Shown here: piece by piece, positions 28,672-36,748 of the stretch
How positions within the stretch are numbered: position 1 is the stretch's first letter
How the letters are laid out: each line of letters starts with the position of its first letter
DNA from: Aeromonas dhakensis
GTDB taxonomy: Bacteria > Pseudomonadota > Gammaproteobacteria > Enterobacterales > Aeromonadaceae
Direction: 5' to 3'
Length of the DNA stretch: 64,000 bases
NCBI RefSeq assembly: GCF_000820305.1
Contig: NZ_CDBH01000051.1
Location: 1-64,000, forward strand
The notes under the pieces: model-generated
The model's database searches: none
What the model was told of the DNA's origin: nothing
Seen by the model: only the letters and a program-made list of their open reading frames with translations
Position numbers and translations under genes: made by a program

Positions 28672-28793
28672 TGTGCTTTCCCCTCAATCCGGGCCGAAGG
28701 GATCAGGCTGACGGCATCAACCTGGGCATAGGGGGCGCCAGCAAGGCGGCGCAGACCGGCGCGGGCCGGCAGGAAAGCAGTGAAATACCCCAT
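28668..28793 (-). CDS. Short leader ORF 2 coupled to permease copy 2
   Basis: A 41-codon ORF with start [17 protein letters not shown] and later [17 protein letters not shown] lies six bases before the ATG, within a GTGAGGAAnACn context identical in layout to leader ORF 1. The stop overlaps the permease start (ATGA). The first nine codons of the two leaders are also nearly identical in DNA (GCTTTCCTGCCGG shared), while much of the rest has drifted and eight residues of length differ, which argues for selection on the N-terminal peptide or its coding RNA. Function unknown. Confidence 0.65.
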   Translation of the reverse strand: MGYFTAFLPARAGLRRLAGAPYAQVDAVSLIPSARIEGKAQ

Positions 28794-28939
28794 GGTGTTC
28801 CTCACTAGAGAAGCGGGTGTCGTGAGATGGCAACCCATCTCGCTATCTTTTCCGGTCGGTTCCGGCCTCGTTGTGGATTTGTTTGCCGCAAAAAAAGAAC
28901 CTGACTCAGCAAGTGGTCGGTCCTTTTACGCGGCGGCGC
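28794..28939 (-). ncRNA. Structured 5' leader RNA of permease copy 2
   Basis: The minus strand holds GAGG-CCGG-AACCGA-CCGG (28869-28852), then GAGATGG-GTTG-CCATCTC (28841-28824), then the leader-ORF ribosome site. The order and spacing parallel copy 1. In the second hairpin the sixth pair is G-C here and T(U)-A in copy 1, a compensatory change. The distance from the -10 box to the leader start codon is about 147 bases here and about 143 in copy 1. Confidence 0.5.
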
Positions 28940-28968
28940 ATTGTGCATTCGTGTTGCCCCCTTGACAA
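28940..28968 (-). promoter_or_regulatory. Promoter of leader ORF 2 / permease copy 2
   Basis: TTGTCA (28968-28963; 5 of 6 to consensus), 17-base spacer, CACAAT (28945-28940). A perfect 10-bp hairpin GCCCCCTTGA / TCAAGGGGGC (28956-28965 with 28974-28983) spans the -35 box and could act as an operator or a weak terminator for the aminotransferase gene. Confidence 0.55.
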
Positions 28969-29028
28969 GCATATCAAGGGGGCAAAAACGCATTTTTTTG
29001 CACTAATGGGCGAATGCTCTGTTTCAGA

Positions 29029-30318
29029 TCAGGCGTGAGCCGCCTGCAGGGCCTGTTCAAGCAGGGTCAGCCCCTCCTCGATGATGGCCGGCGAGGCCGT
29101 CAGCGGCGCCAGGAAGCGGATGACGTTGGCGCGCACGCCGCAGGCCAGCAGCACCAGCCCGCGTTTGCCCGCCTCGGCCACCAGTCGCTTGGTGAGCTCG
29201 GCATCCGGCCGGTTTGCGTCGCGCTGCTTGACCAGCTCCATGGCCACCATGGCGCCGGGGCCACGGATGTCGCCGATGCAGTCAAAACGCTCGGCCAGCT
29301 GCTGCAGGCGCGCCTTGATCTGCTCGCCCTGGGCCTGAGCCTGCTGGTTGAGACGCTCCTCTTCGATCACCTCCAGCACCGCCAGGGCGGCGGCGCAGGC
29401 GATGGGGGAGCCGGCGTAGGTGCCGCCCAGACCACCCGGCTTGGCGGCGTTCATCACCTCCGCCTTGCCCACCACGGCGGAGAGCGGGAAGCCGCCGGCC
29501 AGGCTCTTGGCGAGCGTCATGATGTCCGGCTCGATGCCGCTGTATTCGGTGGCGAAGGTCTTGCCGGTGCGACAGAAACCGCTCTGGATCTCGTCGCAGA
29601 TGAGCAGGATGCCGTGCTGATCGCACAGCTGGCGCAGGCGCTGCATGAAGCTGGCGGAGGCGGGGTAGAAGCCCCCTTCACCCTGCACCGGTTCGATGAT
29701 GATGGCGGCCACCCGGGTCGGTTCGATATCCGAGCTGAAGCAGAGATCCAGCGCAGCCAGCGCATCGGCCTCGCTCACTCCCAGATAGTCGCTCGGGAAG
29801 GGCAGGTGATAGACCTCCCCCGGGAAGGGGCCGAAACCGGTCTTGTAGGGCACCACCTTGCCGGTGAGCGCCATCCCCATCATGGTGCGGCCGTGAAAGC
29901 CCCCCTTGAAGGCGATGGTGCCGCTACGGCCGGTGTGGGCGCGGGCGATCTTGATGGCGTTCTCCACCGCCTCGGCGCCGGTGGAGAGAAACAGGGTGCG
30001 TTTCGGGGTGGGGCCGGGCACCAGGGCATTCAATTTCTCCGCCAGCTCGATATAGCCGGGGTAGGGGGTGACCTGGAAGCAGGTGTGGCTGAACTTCTCC
30101 AGCTGCGCGCGCACCGCGGCCACCACTTTCGGGTGGTTGTGGCCGGTGTTGAGCACGGCGATGCCGGAGGCAAAATCGATGTAGCGGTTGCCCTCCACAT
30201 CCCACAGCTCGGCGTTTTGCGCCCGGTCGATAAACACCGGCAGCAGGGTGCCGACGCCGTTGACCACGGCGGCTTCGCGGCGCGCTTGCCACGCCTTGTT
30301 TGATGCTGACTGACTCAT
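29029..30318 (-). CDS. puuE: 4-aminobutyrate aminotransferase (GabT/PuuE)
   Basis: A 429-aa class III PLP aminotransferase transferring the amino group of GABA to 2-oxoglutarate, giving succinate semialdehyde. Signatures: DVEGNRYIDFASGIAVLNTGH, STGAEAVENAIKIAR (phosphate site), GGFHGRTMMGMALTG, IIIEPVQGEGGF, LLICDEIQSGFCRTG, and the PLP lysine in TLAKSLAGGFPLSAV. Start at 30318 follows GGGAGG; an upstream ATG is not supported. In this setting it fits the PuuE step of putrescine catabolism, but GabT and PuuE are hard to separate by sequence. A 148-base gap separates it from the upstream dehydrogenase gene. Confidence 0.92.
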   Translation of the reverse strand: MSQSASNKAWQARREAAVVNGVGTLLPVFIDRAQNAELWDVEGNRYIDFASGIAVLNTGHNHPKVVAAVRAQLEKFSHTCFQVTPYPGYIELAEKLNALVPGPTPKRTLFLSTGAEAVENAIKIARAHTGRSGTIAFKGGFHGRTMMGMALTGKVVPYKTGFGPFPGEVYHLPFPSDYLGVSEADALAALDLCFSSDIEPTRVAAIIIEPVQGEGGFYPASASFMQRLRQLCDQHGILLICDEIQSGFCRTGKTFATEYSGIEPDIMTLAKSLAGGFPLSAVVGKAEVMNAAKPGGLGGTYAGSPIACAAALAVLEVIEEERLNQQAQAQGEQIKARLQQLAERFDCIGDIRGPGAMVAMELVKQRDANRPDAELTKRLVAEAGKRGLVLLACGVRANVIRFLAPLTASPAIIEEGLTLLEQALQAAHA

Positions 30319-30466
30319 CTTTCCTCCCTGAGGGGCCGGGGGCCCCTGTCTCAATGTGGCGAGGCCCCTTGGGAGCACTCACTTCGTCCTTGTGAACTGA
30401 TATGGCTGCGCCGGCGGGTGGCAGGCCCCTGTTGCAGGCCCGGCCGCCGGCGCAAGATGTGACTGC

Positions 30467-31930
30467 CTAGCGGATGCCGCCGAAGCAGAGGTATTTGGTC
30501 TCGAGGTACTCCTCCAGCCCTTCGGCCGCCCCTTCACGACCGAGGCCCGACTCCTTGATGCCACCAAAGGGGGCCAATTCGGTCGAGATGATCCCCTCGT
30601 TGATGCCGACCATGCCGTATTCGAGCTGCTCGGCCACCCGCCAGACGCGGGCGATGTCACGGCCGTAGAAATAGGCAGCCAGACCATAGGGGGTGTCGTT
30701 GGCCAGGGCGATGGCCTCGGCCTCGGTCTCGAAGCGCACCAGCGGCGCCACCGGGCCGAAGATCTCCTCCTGCAGGATGGGGTTGGTTTTATCCACCTTG
30801 CCCAGAATGGTGGGTTGGTAGAAGAGCGGGCCGGCGGGGTGGGCTTCGCCCCCCAGCAGCAACTCGGCGCCGGCGGCGGTGGCCTGCTTGACCAGCTCGG
30901 CCACCTTGCTGGCGGCGGCCGGGTTGATGAGCGGGCCTATCTGGGTGCCCTCGCTCATGCCGTCGCCCACCTTGAAGGCCTTGACCGCGGCGGTGAGCTT
31001 CTCGGCGAAGGCGTCGTAGATGCCGGCCTGCACCAGGATACGGTTGGCGCAGACGCAGGTCTGGCCGGCGTTGCGGTATTTGGAGGCGAGCGCGCCGGCG
31101 ATGGCGGCGTCGAGATCGGCGTCGTCAAACACGATAAAGGGAGCGTTGCCGCCGAGCTCCAGCGACAGCTTCTTCATGGTGTCGGCGCATTGGCGCATCA
31201 ACAGCTTGCCGATGCGGGTGGAGCCGGTGAAGGAGAGCTTGCGCACCGTCTTGTTGTTGCACAGCTCGTTGCCCACCGCCGCGGCCTGATGGCTGGTGAC
31301 GATGTTGATGACCCCGGCCGGGATCCCAGCCTGTTCTGCCAGCGCCGCCAGTGCCAGTGCACAGAGCGGGGTCTCGGCGGCCGGCTTGATGACGATGGTG
31401 CAACCGGCGGCCAGCGCCGGGCCCGCCTTGCGGGTGATCATGGCGATGGGGAAGTTCCAGGGGGTGATGGCGGCGACTACCCCCACCGGCTGCTTGATGG
31501 TGGCCAGCCGGCGGTCGCTGGAGAAGCCCGGAATGGTGCGGCCATAGGCACGTTTGCCCTCTTCCGCGAACCACTGGATGAAGCTGGCACCGTAGGCCAC
31601 TTCCCCCTTGGCCTCGGCCAGCGGCTTGCCCTGCTCGCAGGTCATGATGCGGGCCAGCTCCTCCTGGTTGGCCATGATGAGCTCGAACCAGGCGTAGAGT
31701 CGGTTGCTGCGCTCCTTGGCGGTGAGCGCGGCCCAGCCCGGCTGGGCCGCGTGGGCGGCGGCGATGGCGCGGCGGGTGTCGCCCTCGTCCATGTCGGGTA
31801 CCTGGGTGATGACCTGGCCGGTGGCCGGGTTGTGCACCTCGAACCGGTGTCCGCCGCTGGCTTCGCACCAGCGACCATCTATATAGGCAAGGGATTTGAT
31901 CAGGGAGAGTGCGGGTTGTGATGCTGACAT
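30467..31930 (-). CDS. gabD: Succinate-semialdehyde dehydrogenase (GabD-like)
   Basis: A 487-aa NAD(P)-dependent aldehyde dehydrogenase that oxidises succinate semialdehyde to succinate, finishing GABA breakdown. ALDH signatures: ITPWNFPIAMITRKAGPALAAGCT, LSFTGSTRIGK, LELGGNAPFIVFDDADLD with catalytic Glu, YRNAGQTCVCANR with catalytic Cys, and EEIFGPVAPLVRF. Length matches E. coli GabD (482 aa). It could also act as PuuC on gamma-glutamyl-aminobutyraldehyde. ATG at 31930 is chosen over TTG three codons earlier because GAGG sits at better distance. It is divergent from puuR across a 310-base regulatory region. Confidence 0.92.
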   Translation of the reverse strand: MSASQPALSLIKSLAYIDGRWCEASGGHRFEVHNPATGQVITQVPDMDEGDTRRAIAAAHAAQPGWAALTAKERSNRLYAWFELIMANQEELARIMTCEQGKPLAEAKGEVAYGASFIQWFAEEGKRAYGRTIPGFSSDRRLATIKQPVGVVAAITPWNFPIAMITRKAGPALAAGCTIVIKPAAETPLCALALAALAEQAGIPAGVINIVTSHQAAAVGNELCNNKTVRKLSFTGSTRIGKLLMRQCADTMKKLSLELGGNAPFIVFDDADLDAAIAGALASKYRNAGQTCVCANRILVQAGIYDAFAEKLTAAVKAFKVGDGMSEGTQIGPLINPAAASKVAELVKQATAAGAELLLGGEAHPAGPLFYQPTILGKVDKTNPILQEEIFGPVAPLVRFETEAEAIALANDTPYGLAAYFYGRDIARVWRVAEQLEYGMVGINEGIISTELAPFGGIKESGLGREGAAEGLEEYLETKYLCFGGIR

Positions 31931-32240
31931 AGATAGCAAGCCTCGATTGTGGGTCAGGGGGCCGGCTCATCCTGTGCCGCCACCGTATAGAATAATAAGC
32001 ACAGGAAGACCATAAATTGAGCTGAAATGTTTTTCAAGTGTTAAATATATTTGAGTAAACTGTGTCTCGCGTGCTAGAAATGGAGCTGTTGGAGCGATTT
32101 TACCGGTTTCCGTGGTGCAGGGTGTGCAAAATAATGAACGGAGTGCACTGTGCAGGATAACAAACAGGTCGGTCGGATTGACTCGCTATTTTAACCGGGG
32201 CCGCCAATGGCTCCTACCAGGCACACAGGGAGGTGGCCGA
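31931..32240. promoter_or_regulatory. Divergent gabD / puuR control region
   Basis: An AT-rich 310-base region between the divergent genes. A perfect palindrome AAATATATTT lies at 32043-32052. PuuR sites of E. coli are likewise AT-rich, so autoregulation here is plausible, but I cannot define the operator from one copy. Confidence 0.4.
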
Positions 32241-32855
32241 ATGCAGCAACCACAGGGCGAGACGCGCTGGCAGTCCATGACCGACAACCCGCTGGCGCAG
32301 AGTACCCAGGCGCAGAGCATGGGGGAGCGGTTGGCCGCCACTCGCCGCCGGCTGGGGCTCTCCCAGCGGCGGGTAGCCGAGCTGAGCGGGCTGACCCATG
32401 GCGCCATCTGCATGATAGAGCAGGACAAGGTGAGCCCGTCGGTGGCCTCTTTGCAAAAGCTGCTCAGCGTCTATGAGCTGCCGCTGTCGCGCTTCTTCGC
32501 CGAAGAGGAGGTGGCGAGCACGCCGAGCGTGGTGATCAGGGCCGAGCAGCTGATCGAGCTGGGCAGCCAGGGGGTCTCCATGAAGCTGGTGCACAACGGC
32601 AACAACCGCCGCCAGCTCGGCTTCATGCTGGAGACCTACGCCCCCGGCACCGACACCGGCGGCCAGGTCACCCACCTGGGGGAGGAGGTGGGTACCGTGC
32701 TGGAGGGGTCTGTGACCCTGACGGTGGCGGGCCAGACCTATCAGCTCAGTGCCGGGGACAGCTACGTGATCGACACGGGCGAGCCCCACAGTTTCAGCAA
32801 TCCGTCGGGGCAGGTCTGCCGCATCGTCAGCGCCCACACCCCGGCCAACTTCTAG
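32241..32855 (+). CDS. puuR: PuuR-type transcriptional regulator (HTH-cupin)
   Basis: A 204-aa protein. The N-terminal Xre/Cro helix-turn-helix (about 28-85, GERLAATRRRLGLSQRRVAELSG then IEQDKVSPSVASLQKLL) is followed by a cupin-2 domain (about 120-195, HLGEEVGTVLEGSVTLTV and YVIDTGEPHSF). The same two-domain layout is used by E. coli PuuR (185 aa), the putrescine-responsive repressor of the puu genes. The frame is open upstream to 32112, but ATG 32241 has AGGGAGG in front. puuB follows 51 bases later on the same strand, so the pair is probably one operon. Confidence 0.9.
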   Translation: MQQPQGETRWQSMTDNPLAQSTQAQSMGERLAATRRRLGLSQRRVAELSGLTHGAICMIEQDKVSPSVASLQKLLSVYELPLSRFFAEEEVASTPSVVIRAEQLIELGSQGVSMKLVHNGNNRRQLGFMLETYAPGTDTGGQVTHLGEEVGTVLEGSVTLTVAGQTYQLSAGDSYVIDTGEPHSFSNPSGQVCRIVSAHTPANF

Positions 32856-32906
32856 TGTCGAGACATCGTCTCGTTTGGGAAAAGAACTTGTAAGGAAACA
32901 GGGATA

Positions 32907-34184
32907 ATGACCGAACATGTAAACAGTTACTACGCAGCCAGTGCCAACCAACACGCGCCCTATCCGACGCTGACCGAACCGCTGGAGTGCGACGTCTGCG
33001 TCATCGGGGCGGGTTATACCGGCCTCTCCAGCGCGCTGCATCTGGTGGAAAAGGGCTATTCGGTGGTGGTACTGGAGGCGGCCCGGGTGGGCTTTGGCGC
33101 CAGCGGTCGCAACGGCGGCCAGATCGTCAACTCCTACAGCCGCGACATCGACACCATAGAAGCGAATTGCCCGCCCGAACAGGCCAGGCTGCTCGGTTCC
33201 ATGCTGTTTGAGGGGGGCCAGATCATCCGCGAGCGGATCAAGCGCTACAACATCCAGTGTGATCTGCAGGAGGGCGGGGTGTTCGCCGCCGAGACCGAGA
33301 AGCAGCTGCATGAGCTCAAGGCGCAGAAGGCGCGCTGGGAGAAGTGGGGCAACGACAAGCTGGAGCTGCTCGATGCCGACGGTGTGCGCGAAGTGGTGGC
33401 GAGCGATCGCTACGTCGGCGCCCTGCTCGACAAGAGCGGCGGCCACATTCACCCCCTCAACCTGGCGCTGGGGGAGGCGGAGGCGATCCGCTTGCAGGGG
33501 GGCAAGATCTTCGAACAGTCCGCCGTCACCAGCATCACGCCGGGTCAGCCTGCTTTGGTCAAGACCGCCAAAGGGGCGGTCAAGGCGCGCTACGTGGTGG
33601 TGGCCGGCAACGCCTACCTCGGCAATCTGGTGCCCGAGCTCGCCGGCAAGAGCATGCCGTGCGGCACCCAGGTGATCGCCACCGAGGTGCTGGGAGAGGA
33701 GCGGGCCCGCTCGCTGCTGCCGCAAAACTACTGCCTGGAAGATTGCAACTACCTGCTCGACTACTATCGCACCTCCGGCGATCACCGGCTGATCTATGGC
33801 GGTGGCGTGGTCTATGGGGCGCGGGATCCGGCGGACATCGAGCGGTTGATCATCCCCAAGATGCTCAAGACCTTCCCCCAGCTGGCGGACGTCAAGGTGG
33901 AGTACACCTGGACCGGCAACTTCCTGCTCACCCTGTCGCGCCTGCCGCAGTTTGGCCGCATCGGCCACAACATCTATTACATGCAGGGCTACAGCGGCCA
34001 TGGCGTCACCTGTACCCATCTGGCGGGCAAGCTGCTCTCCGAGGTGTTGAGCGGTCAGGCGGAGCGCTTCGATGCGTTTGCCAAGCTGCCCCACTACCCC
34101 TTCCCGGGTGGCCGCCTGTTCCGTATCCCCTTCACCGCCGCCGGCGCCGCCTGGTACACCCTGCGCGATCGGCTGGGGGTATGA
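32907..34184 (+). CDS. puuB: Gamma-glutamylputrescine oxidase
   Basis: A 425-aa FAD-dependent oxidoreductase (DAO family; E. coli PuuB is 426 aa). The dinucleotide fold is at residues 30-60 (VCVIGAGYTGLSSALHLVEKG), followed by VVLEAARVGFGASGRNGGQI typical of this family, and MQGYSGHGVTCTHLAGKLL near the C terminus. It oxidises gamma-glutamylputrescine to the aldehyde with release of ammonia and peroxide. The glutamylation (puuA) and hydrolase (puuD) genes are not in this window. GGAAACAGGG precedes the start. Confidence 0.93.
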   Translation: MTEHVNSYYAASANQHAPYPTLTEPLECDVCVIGAGYTGLSSALHLVEKGYSVVVLEAARVGFGASGRNGGQIVNSYSRDIDTIEANCPPEQARLLGSMLFEGGQIIRERIKRYNIQCDLQEGGVFAAETEKQLHELKAQKARWEKWGNDKLELLDADGVREVVASDRYVGALLDKSGGHIHPLNLALGEAEAIRLQGGKIFEQSAVTSITPGQPALVKTAKGAVKARYVVVAGNAYLGNLVPELAGKSMPCGTQVIATEVLGEERARSLLPQNYCLEDCNYLLDYYRTSGDHRLIYGGGVVYGARDPADIERLIIPKMLKTFPQLADVKVEYTWTGNFLLTLSRLPQFGRIGHNIYYMQGYSGHGVTCTHLAGKLLSEVLSGQAERFDAFAKLPHYPFPGGRLFRIPFTAAGAAWYTLRDRLGV

Positions 34185-34215
34185 GCCGGTCCGTGCCGGG
34201 CTTACTATCAAGGAA

Positions 34216-34244
34216 AAAGAAACACCGCCAGCTGGCGGTGTTTT
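34216..34244. terminator. Terminator between puuB and SRPBCC gene
   Basis: AACACCGCCA / TGGCGGTGTT, a 10-bp perfect stem at 34221-34242, with A-rich 5' and T-rich 3' flanks. It can end both convergent genes. Confidence 0.88.
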
Positions 34245-34259
34245 GCTTTCTATGGGCGC

Positions 34260-34760
34260 TTATTGGGCCAGGGATTTCAACTGCTGCTTGTCCGGCGGGT
34301 TGTTCCAGTCGATGGGGCCATGGGTGAAGCGGTATTGCAGGCGGGGCAGGCTGGTCTCCAGCCACTCATCCCGAAAATAGGCGTAGCCCTGATCCCAGTC
34401 CGGGTCGTTGGCCCAGCCTGTCTGCAGGAAGTAGAGTCGGGTGCCCTGACCTTCCGGCACGAAGCGCAGGCAGACCTGGGTCTTCTGTTGGCGGATATGG
34501 GGCAGGGAGGGGGGGAAATTCCAGCTGAAACTGAGCAGGTCGTGGGGCATGACGGCCATCACCCGGCAACCTTCGCTGCCACGCTCGCCCAGCGGGGCAT
34601 CGGGTCTGAAATAGATTTCGAAGGGACCATTCGGTTCCGGCACCATCAGGCATTCCGGCGCCAGAAAACTGCGCAGGCCGCTTTCGGTTGTCCAGGCACG
34701 CCAGACGTCGTCGATATGGGCCGGAACAAAGATATTGCCTTCTATCTGCTTGTTATCCAT
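34260..34760 (-). CDS. SRPBCC (AHSA1/START-like) domain protein
   Basis: A 166-aa cytosolic protein of the SRPBCC ligand-binding fold. Typical elements are IEGNIFVPAHIDDVWRAWTTESGLRSFLAPE at the N terminus, GPFEIYFRPDAP, LLSFSWNFPPSLP and the C-terminal helix WLETSLPRLQYRF. The family binds small hydrophobic ligands or, in Aha1-like members, Hsp90; no ligand can be read from sequence. It is convergent with puuB and stands alone. GAGGC precedes the start at moderate distance. Confidence 0.8.
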   Translation of the reverse strand: MDNKQIEGNIFVPAHIDDVWRAWTTESGLRSFLAPECLMVPEPNGPFEIYFRPDAPLGERGSEGCRVMAVMPHDLLSFSWNFPPSLPHIRQQKTQVCLRFVPEGQGTRLYFLQTGWANDPDWDQGYAYFRDEWLETSLPRLQYRFTHGPIDWNNPPDKQQLKSLAQ

Positions 34761-34943
34761 AAATCAGCGAGCCTCAAAACATCCATACACGGGACTCAGG
34801 CAGTATAGTCCCATGGCTCATGAAATGGACAGAGGTGTGTCACACCCCTGCCATCGCGACGGCGTTATTCTGTGCCGGCGATTTGACAGGGCCCCCGTGT
34901 TCCATGGAGAGTTGGATGGTACTCATATGACAGGGACAGTTTG

Positions 34944-35366
34944 ATGATCAGAGCCATGCGAGAGACGGATATTCCCCAGTTGGCGCAGCTGTTTTTGAAA
35001 GGGCGGCGTCAGACCTTTCACTGGGTCGATCCCGCCCAGTTCCGGCTGGAAGATTTTGACGAGCAGACCCGGGGCGAGCAGATCTGGGTGGCCGAGCAGG
35101 GGGGGACACCTTGCGGCTTCATCGCCATCTGGGGCGATGAGAGCTTCGTGCACCACCTCTATGTCTCGGCCGACTGGCATGGCCAGGGCATGGGACGGGC
35201 CCTGCTGAATCAGGGGCTGGCCCCCTTCAACAAGCCAGCATCCCTCAAGGTGGCCACCAACAACACGGCGGCGCTGGCGTTTTATCACCGGTTGGGTTGG
35301 CAGAATACGGCGGAGACCGGCCACTGCGAGATCACCGGCCCCTGGCGGCGGCTGATCCTGGAATAA
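34944..35366 (+). CDS. GNAT-family N-acetyltransferase
   Basis: A 140-aa acetyl-CoA-dependent N-acetyltransferase. Motif A, the pyrophosphate-binding loop, is HHLYVSADWHGQGMGRALL (Q/R-x-x-G-x-G/A form), followed by LKVATNNTAALAFYHRLGW, motif B of the fold. Substrate unknown. The ATG at 34944 is used; a TTG directly before it is the frame limit. CAGGGA acts as a weak ribosome site. It is divergent from the SRPBCC gene. Confidence 0.87.
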   Translation: MIRAMRETDIPQLAQLFLKGRRQTFHWVDPAQFRLEDFDEQTRGEQIWVAEQGGTPCGFIAIWGDESFVHHLYVSADWHGQGMGRALLNQGLAPFNKPASLKVATNNTAALAFYHRLGWQNTAETGHCEITGPWRRLILE

Positions 35367-35767
35367 GCCGGTTTGCCATGTCCAGTTTGCCAATCCACAC
35401 AGGAGAGGTTGCCGGCAGCCATCGCCGGCAATATATAGTGTCAATTGTCTACCTAGAGTCTCGTGTGAGTGGCGGAAAAATTAACAGCCGTGGCTAATTG
35501 TAAAAATAGCTGGCATCACCTGCCGGAAAATATGACAAGCTGTACCGGATCTATTTGCCATGCGTTACATGGGGGAATTGCATGGTAAACGATCTTGCAG
35601 GCGGGCCAATGAGTAATGGCTGAATAAAGTGGTCGCTATATTCAGCCAGAACTTTTTGTTAAGAAAGTGACAGCTGTTATAAAAACATTATGTTGTTCTC
35701 AAACAGCCGTGCTATTCTCAAGCTGTGTTATCCCTGTGACAAACAAAAATAATTCTGTGAGGAAGTA
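35367..35767 (+). promoter_or_regulatory. AT-rich upstream region of the hns-like gene
   Basis: A 400-base region, markedly AT-rich from about 35440 to 35720, without ORFs. H-NS family genes are usually autoregulated through curved AT-rich upstream DNA, and this fits. No single promoter could be fixed. Confidence 0.45.
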
Positions 35768-36178
35768 ATGAACGAGTTTCTGAAAGTTCTGCTGAACATT
35801 CGCAGCCTGCGTGCGGCCATCCGTGAATTGCCGTTTGAACAGCTGCAAGAAGCAAAAGAGAAGTTCGATCTGGTATATAACGAGCGCGCCGATTCTGTTG
35901 AACAGGAGCGTGCCGAGCAGGAAGAGCGTCAGCGCAAGCTGAACGAGTTCACCGAAATGCTGCAGCAGGCCGGTATCGATCCCCGTGAACTGCTGAACAG
36001 CGCTGCCGCCCCGGCTGCCGCTGCTGGCGCGACCAAGAGCAAGCGTGCTCCGCGTCCTGCCAAGTACAAGTACCAGGAAGATGGCCAGGAGAAGACCTGG
36101 ACCGGTCAGGGCCGTATGCCCAAGGCCATTGCCGAGCAAGTTGCGCTGGGCAAGGATCTGAATGATTTCCTGATCTGA
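35768..36178 (+). CDS. hns: H-NS/StpA-family nucleoid protein
   Basis: A 136-aa DNA-binding silencer of AT-rich DNA. The N-terminal part (1-65) is the oligomerising helical region (MNEFLKVLLNIRSLRAA, then a long charged coiled coil). An Ala-rich linker follows (about 78-86). The C-terminal domain (95-136) has KYKYQEDGQEKTWTGQGRMPKAI, in which TWTGQGRMP carries the QGR AT-hook-like core. Length matches E. coli H-NS (137 aa). GAGGAAGT precedes the start. It may silence the AT-rich island at 6-8 kb. Confidence 0.95.
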   Translation: MNEFLKVLLNIRSLRAAIRELPFEQLQEAKEKFDLVYNERADSVEQERAEQEERQRKLNEFTEMLQQAGIDPRELLNSAAAPAAAAGATKSKRAPRPAKYKYQEDGQEKTWTGQGRMPKAIAEQVALGKDLNDFLI

Positions 36179-36201
36179 TCCCTGAGGGTCGATCATGAAT
36201 G

Positions 36202-36230
36202 ATGCCGCCCATGAGGCGGCATTATTATTT
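36202..36230 (+). terminator. Terminator of hns
   Basis: ATGCCGCC / GGCGGCAT, an 8-bp stem (36202-36209 with 36215-36222), then ATTATTATTT. Confidence 0.8.
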
Positions 36231-36703
36231 GTGCTCATTGAAAGCCGCCCCTGTCAATTCCCCATGCTGTTTTATCCGACTGGTTTTTGTCGCATGACAA
36301 TCGCATGATGTCACCCCTATTTGTTGCCGCCTGATTGAACGATTAATTTCCAGTTGGCTGGTTTTTTCATCACCGACATCGTTTTTATGGTGTGACTGGC
36401 TGCCTTCTTCTCCTCCTGTTGCTGGACTCATATAGCCCGTCAAGTATTAGGTAGGTCATTCCAGGGCGATACCATCAGCATTAAGAGATCGCCTGTTTCT
36501 GGCGCCTTGCCTCTCCCCTTGGTTGTGCCCATGGCATTAATCGGTCTGGTCACTGTCAGCGACCGGATTGGACGAACCACAGCGTATTACCCCGGTTGTT
36601 TTATTGCGGCAGGCGCCGGATACCTGCGCACTTTTTATGGGAAAGAGATGCCCTGGGCATTTAATCGGTGGTATGGCGGGGAGATTGGAAAAGGAGAGTG
36701 GGG
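36231..36703. other. Intergenic stretch without recognised genes
   Basis: About 470 bases between convergent hns and the DAHP synthase gene. Frames entering from the right are antisense shadows of the synthase. I see no coding or RNA signature. Confidence 0.4.
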
Positions 36704-36736
36704 AAATAATAAGGCTCCCGTTACGGGAGCCTTATT
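36704..36736 (-). terminator. Terminator of DAHP synthase gene
   Basis: A 13-bp perfect stem AATAAGGCTCCCG / CGGGAGCCTTATT with a TTA loop. The minus strand continues TTATTATTTCC. Confidence 0.88.
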
Positions 36737-36748
36737 CACCCAATGGAT

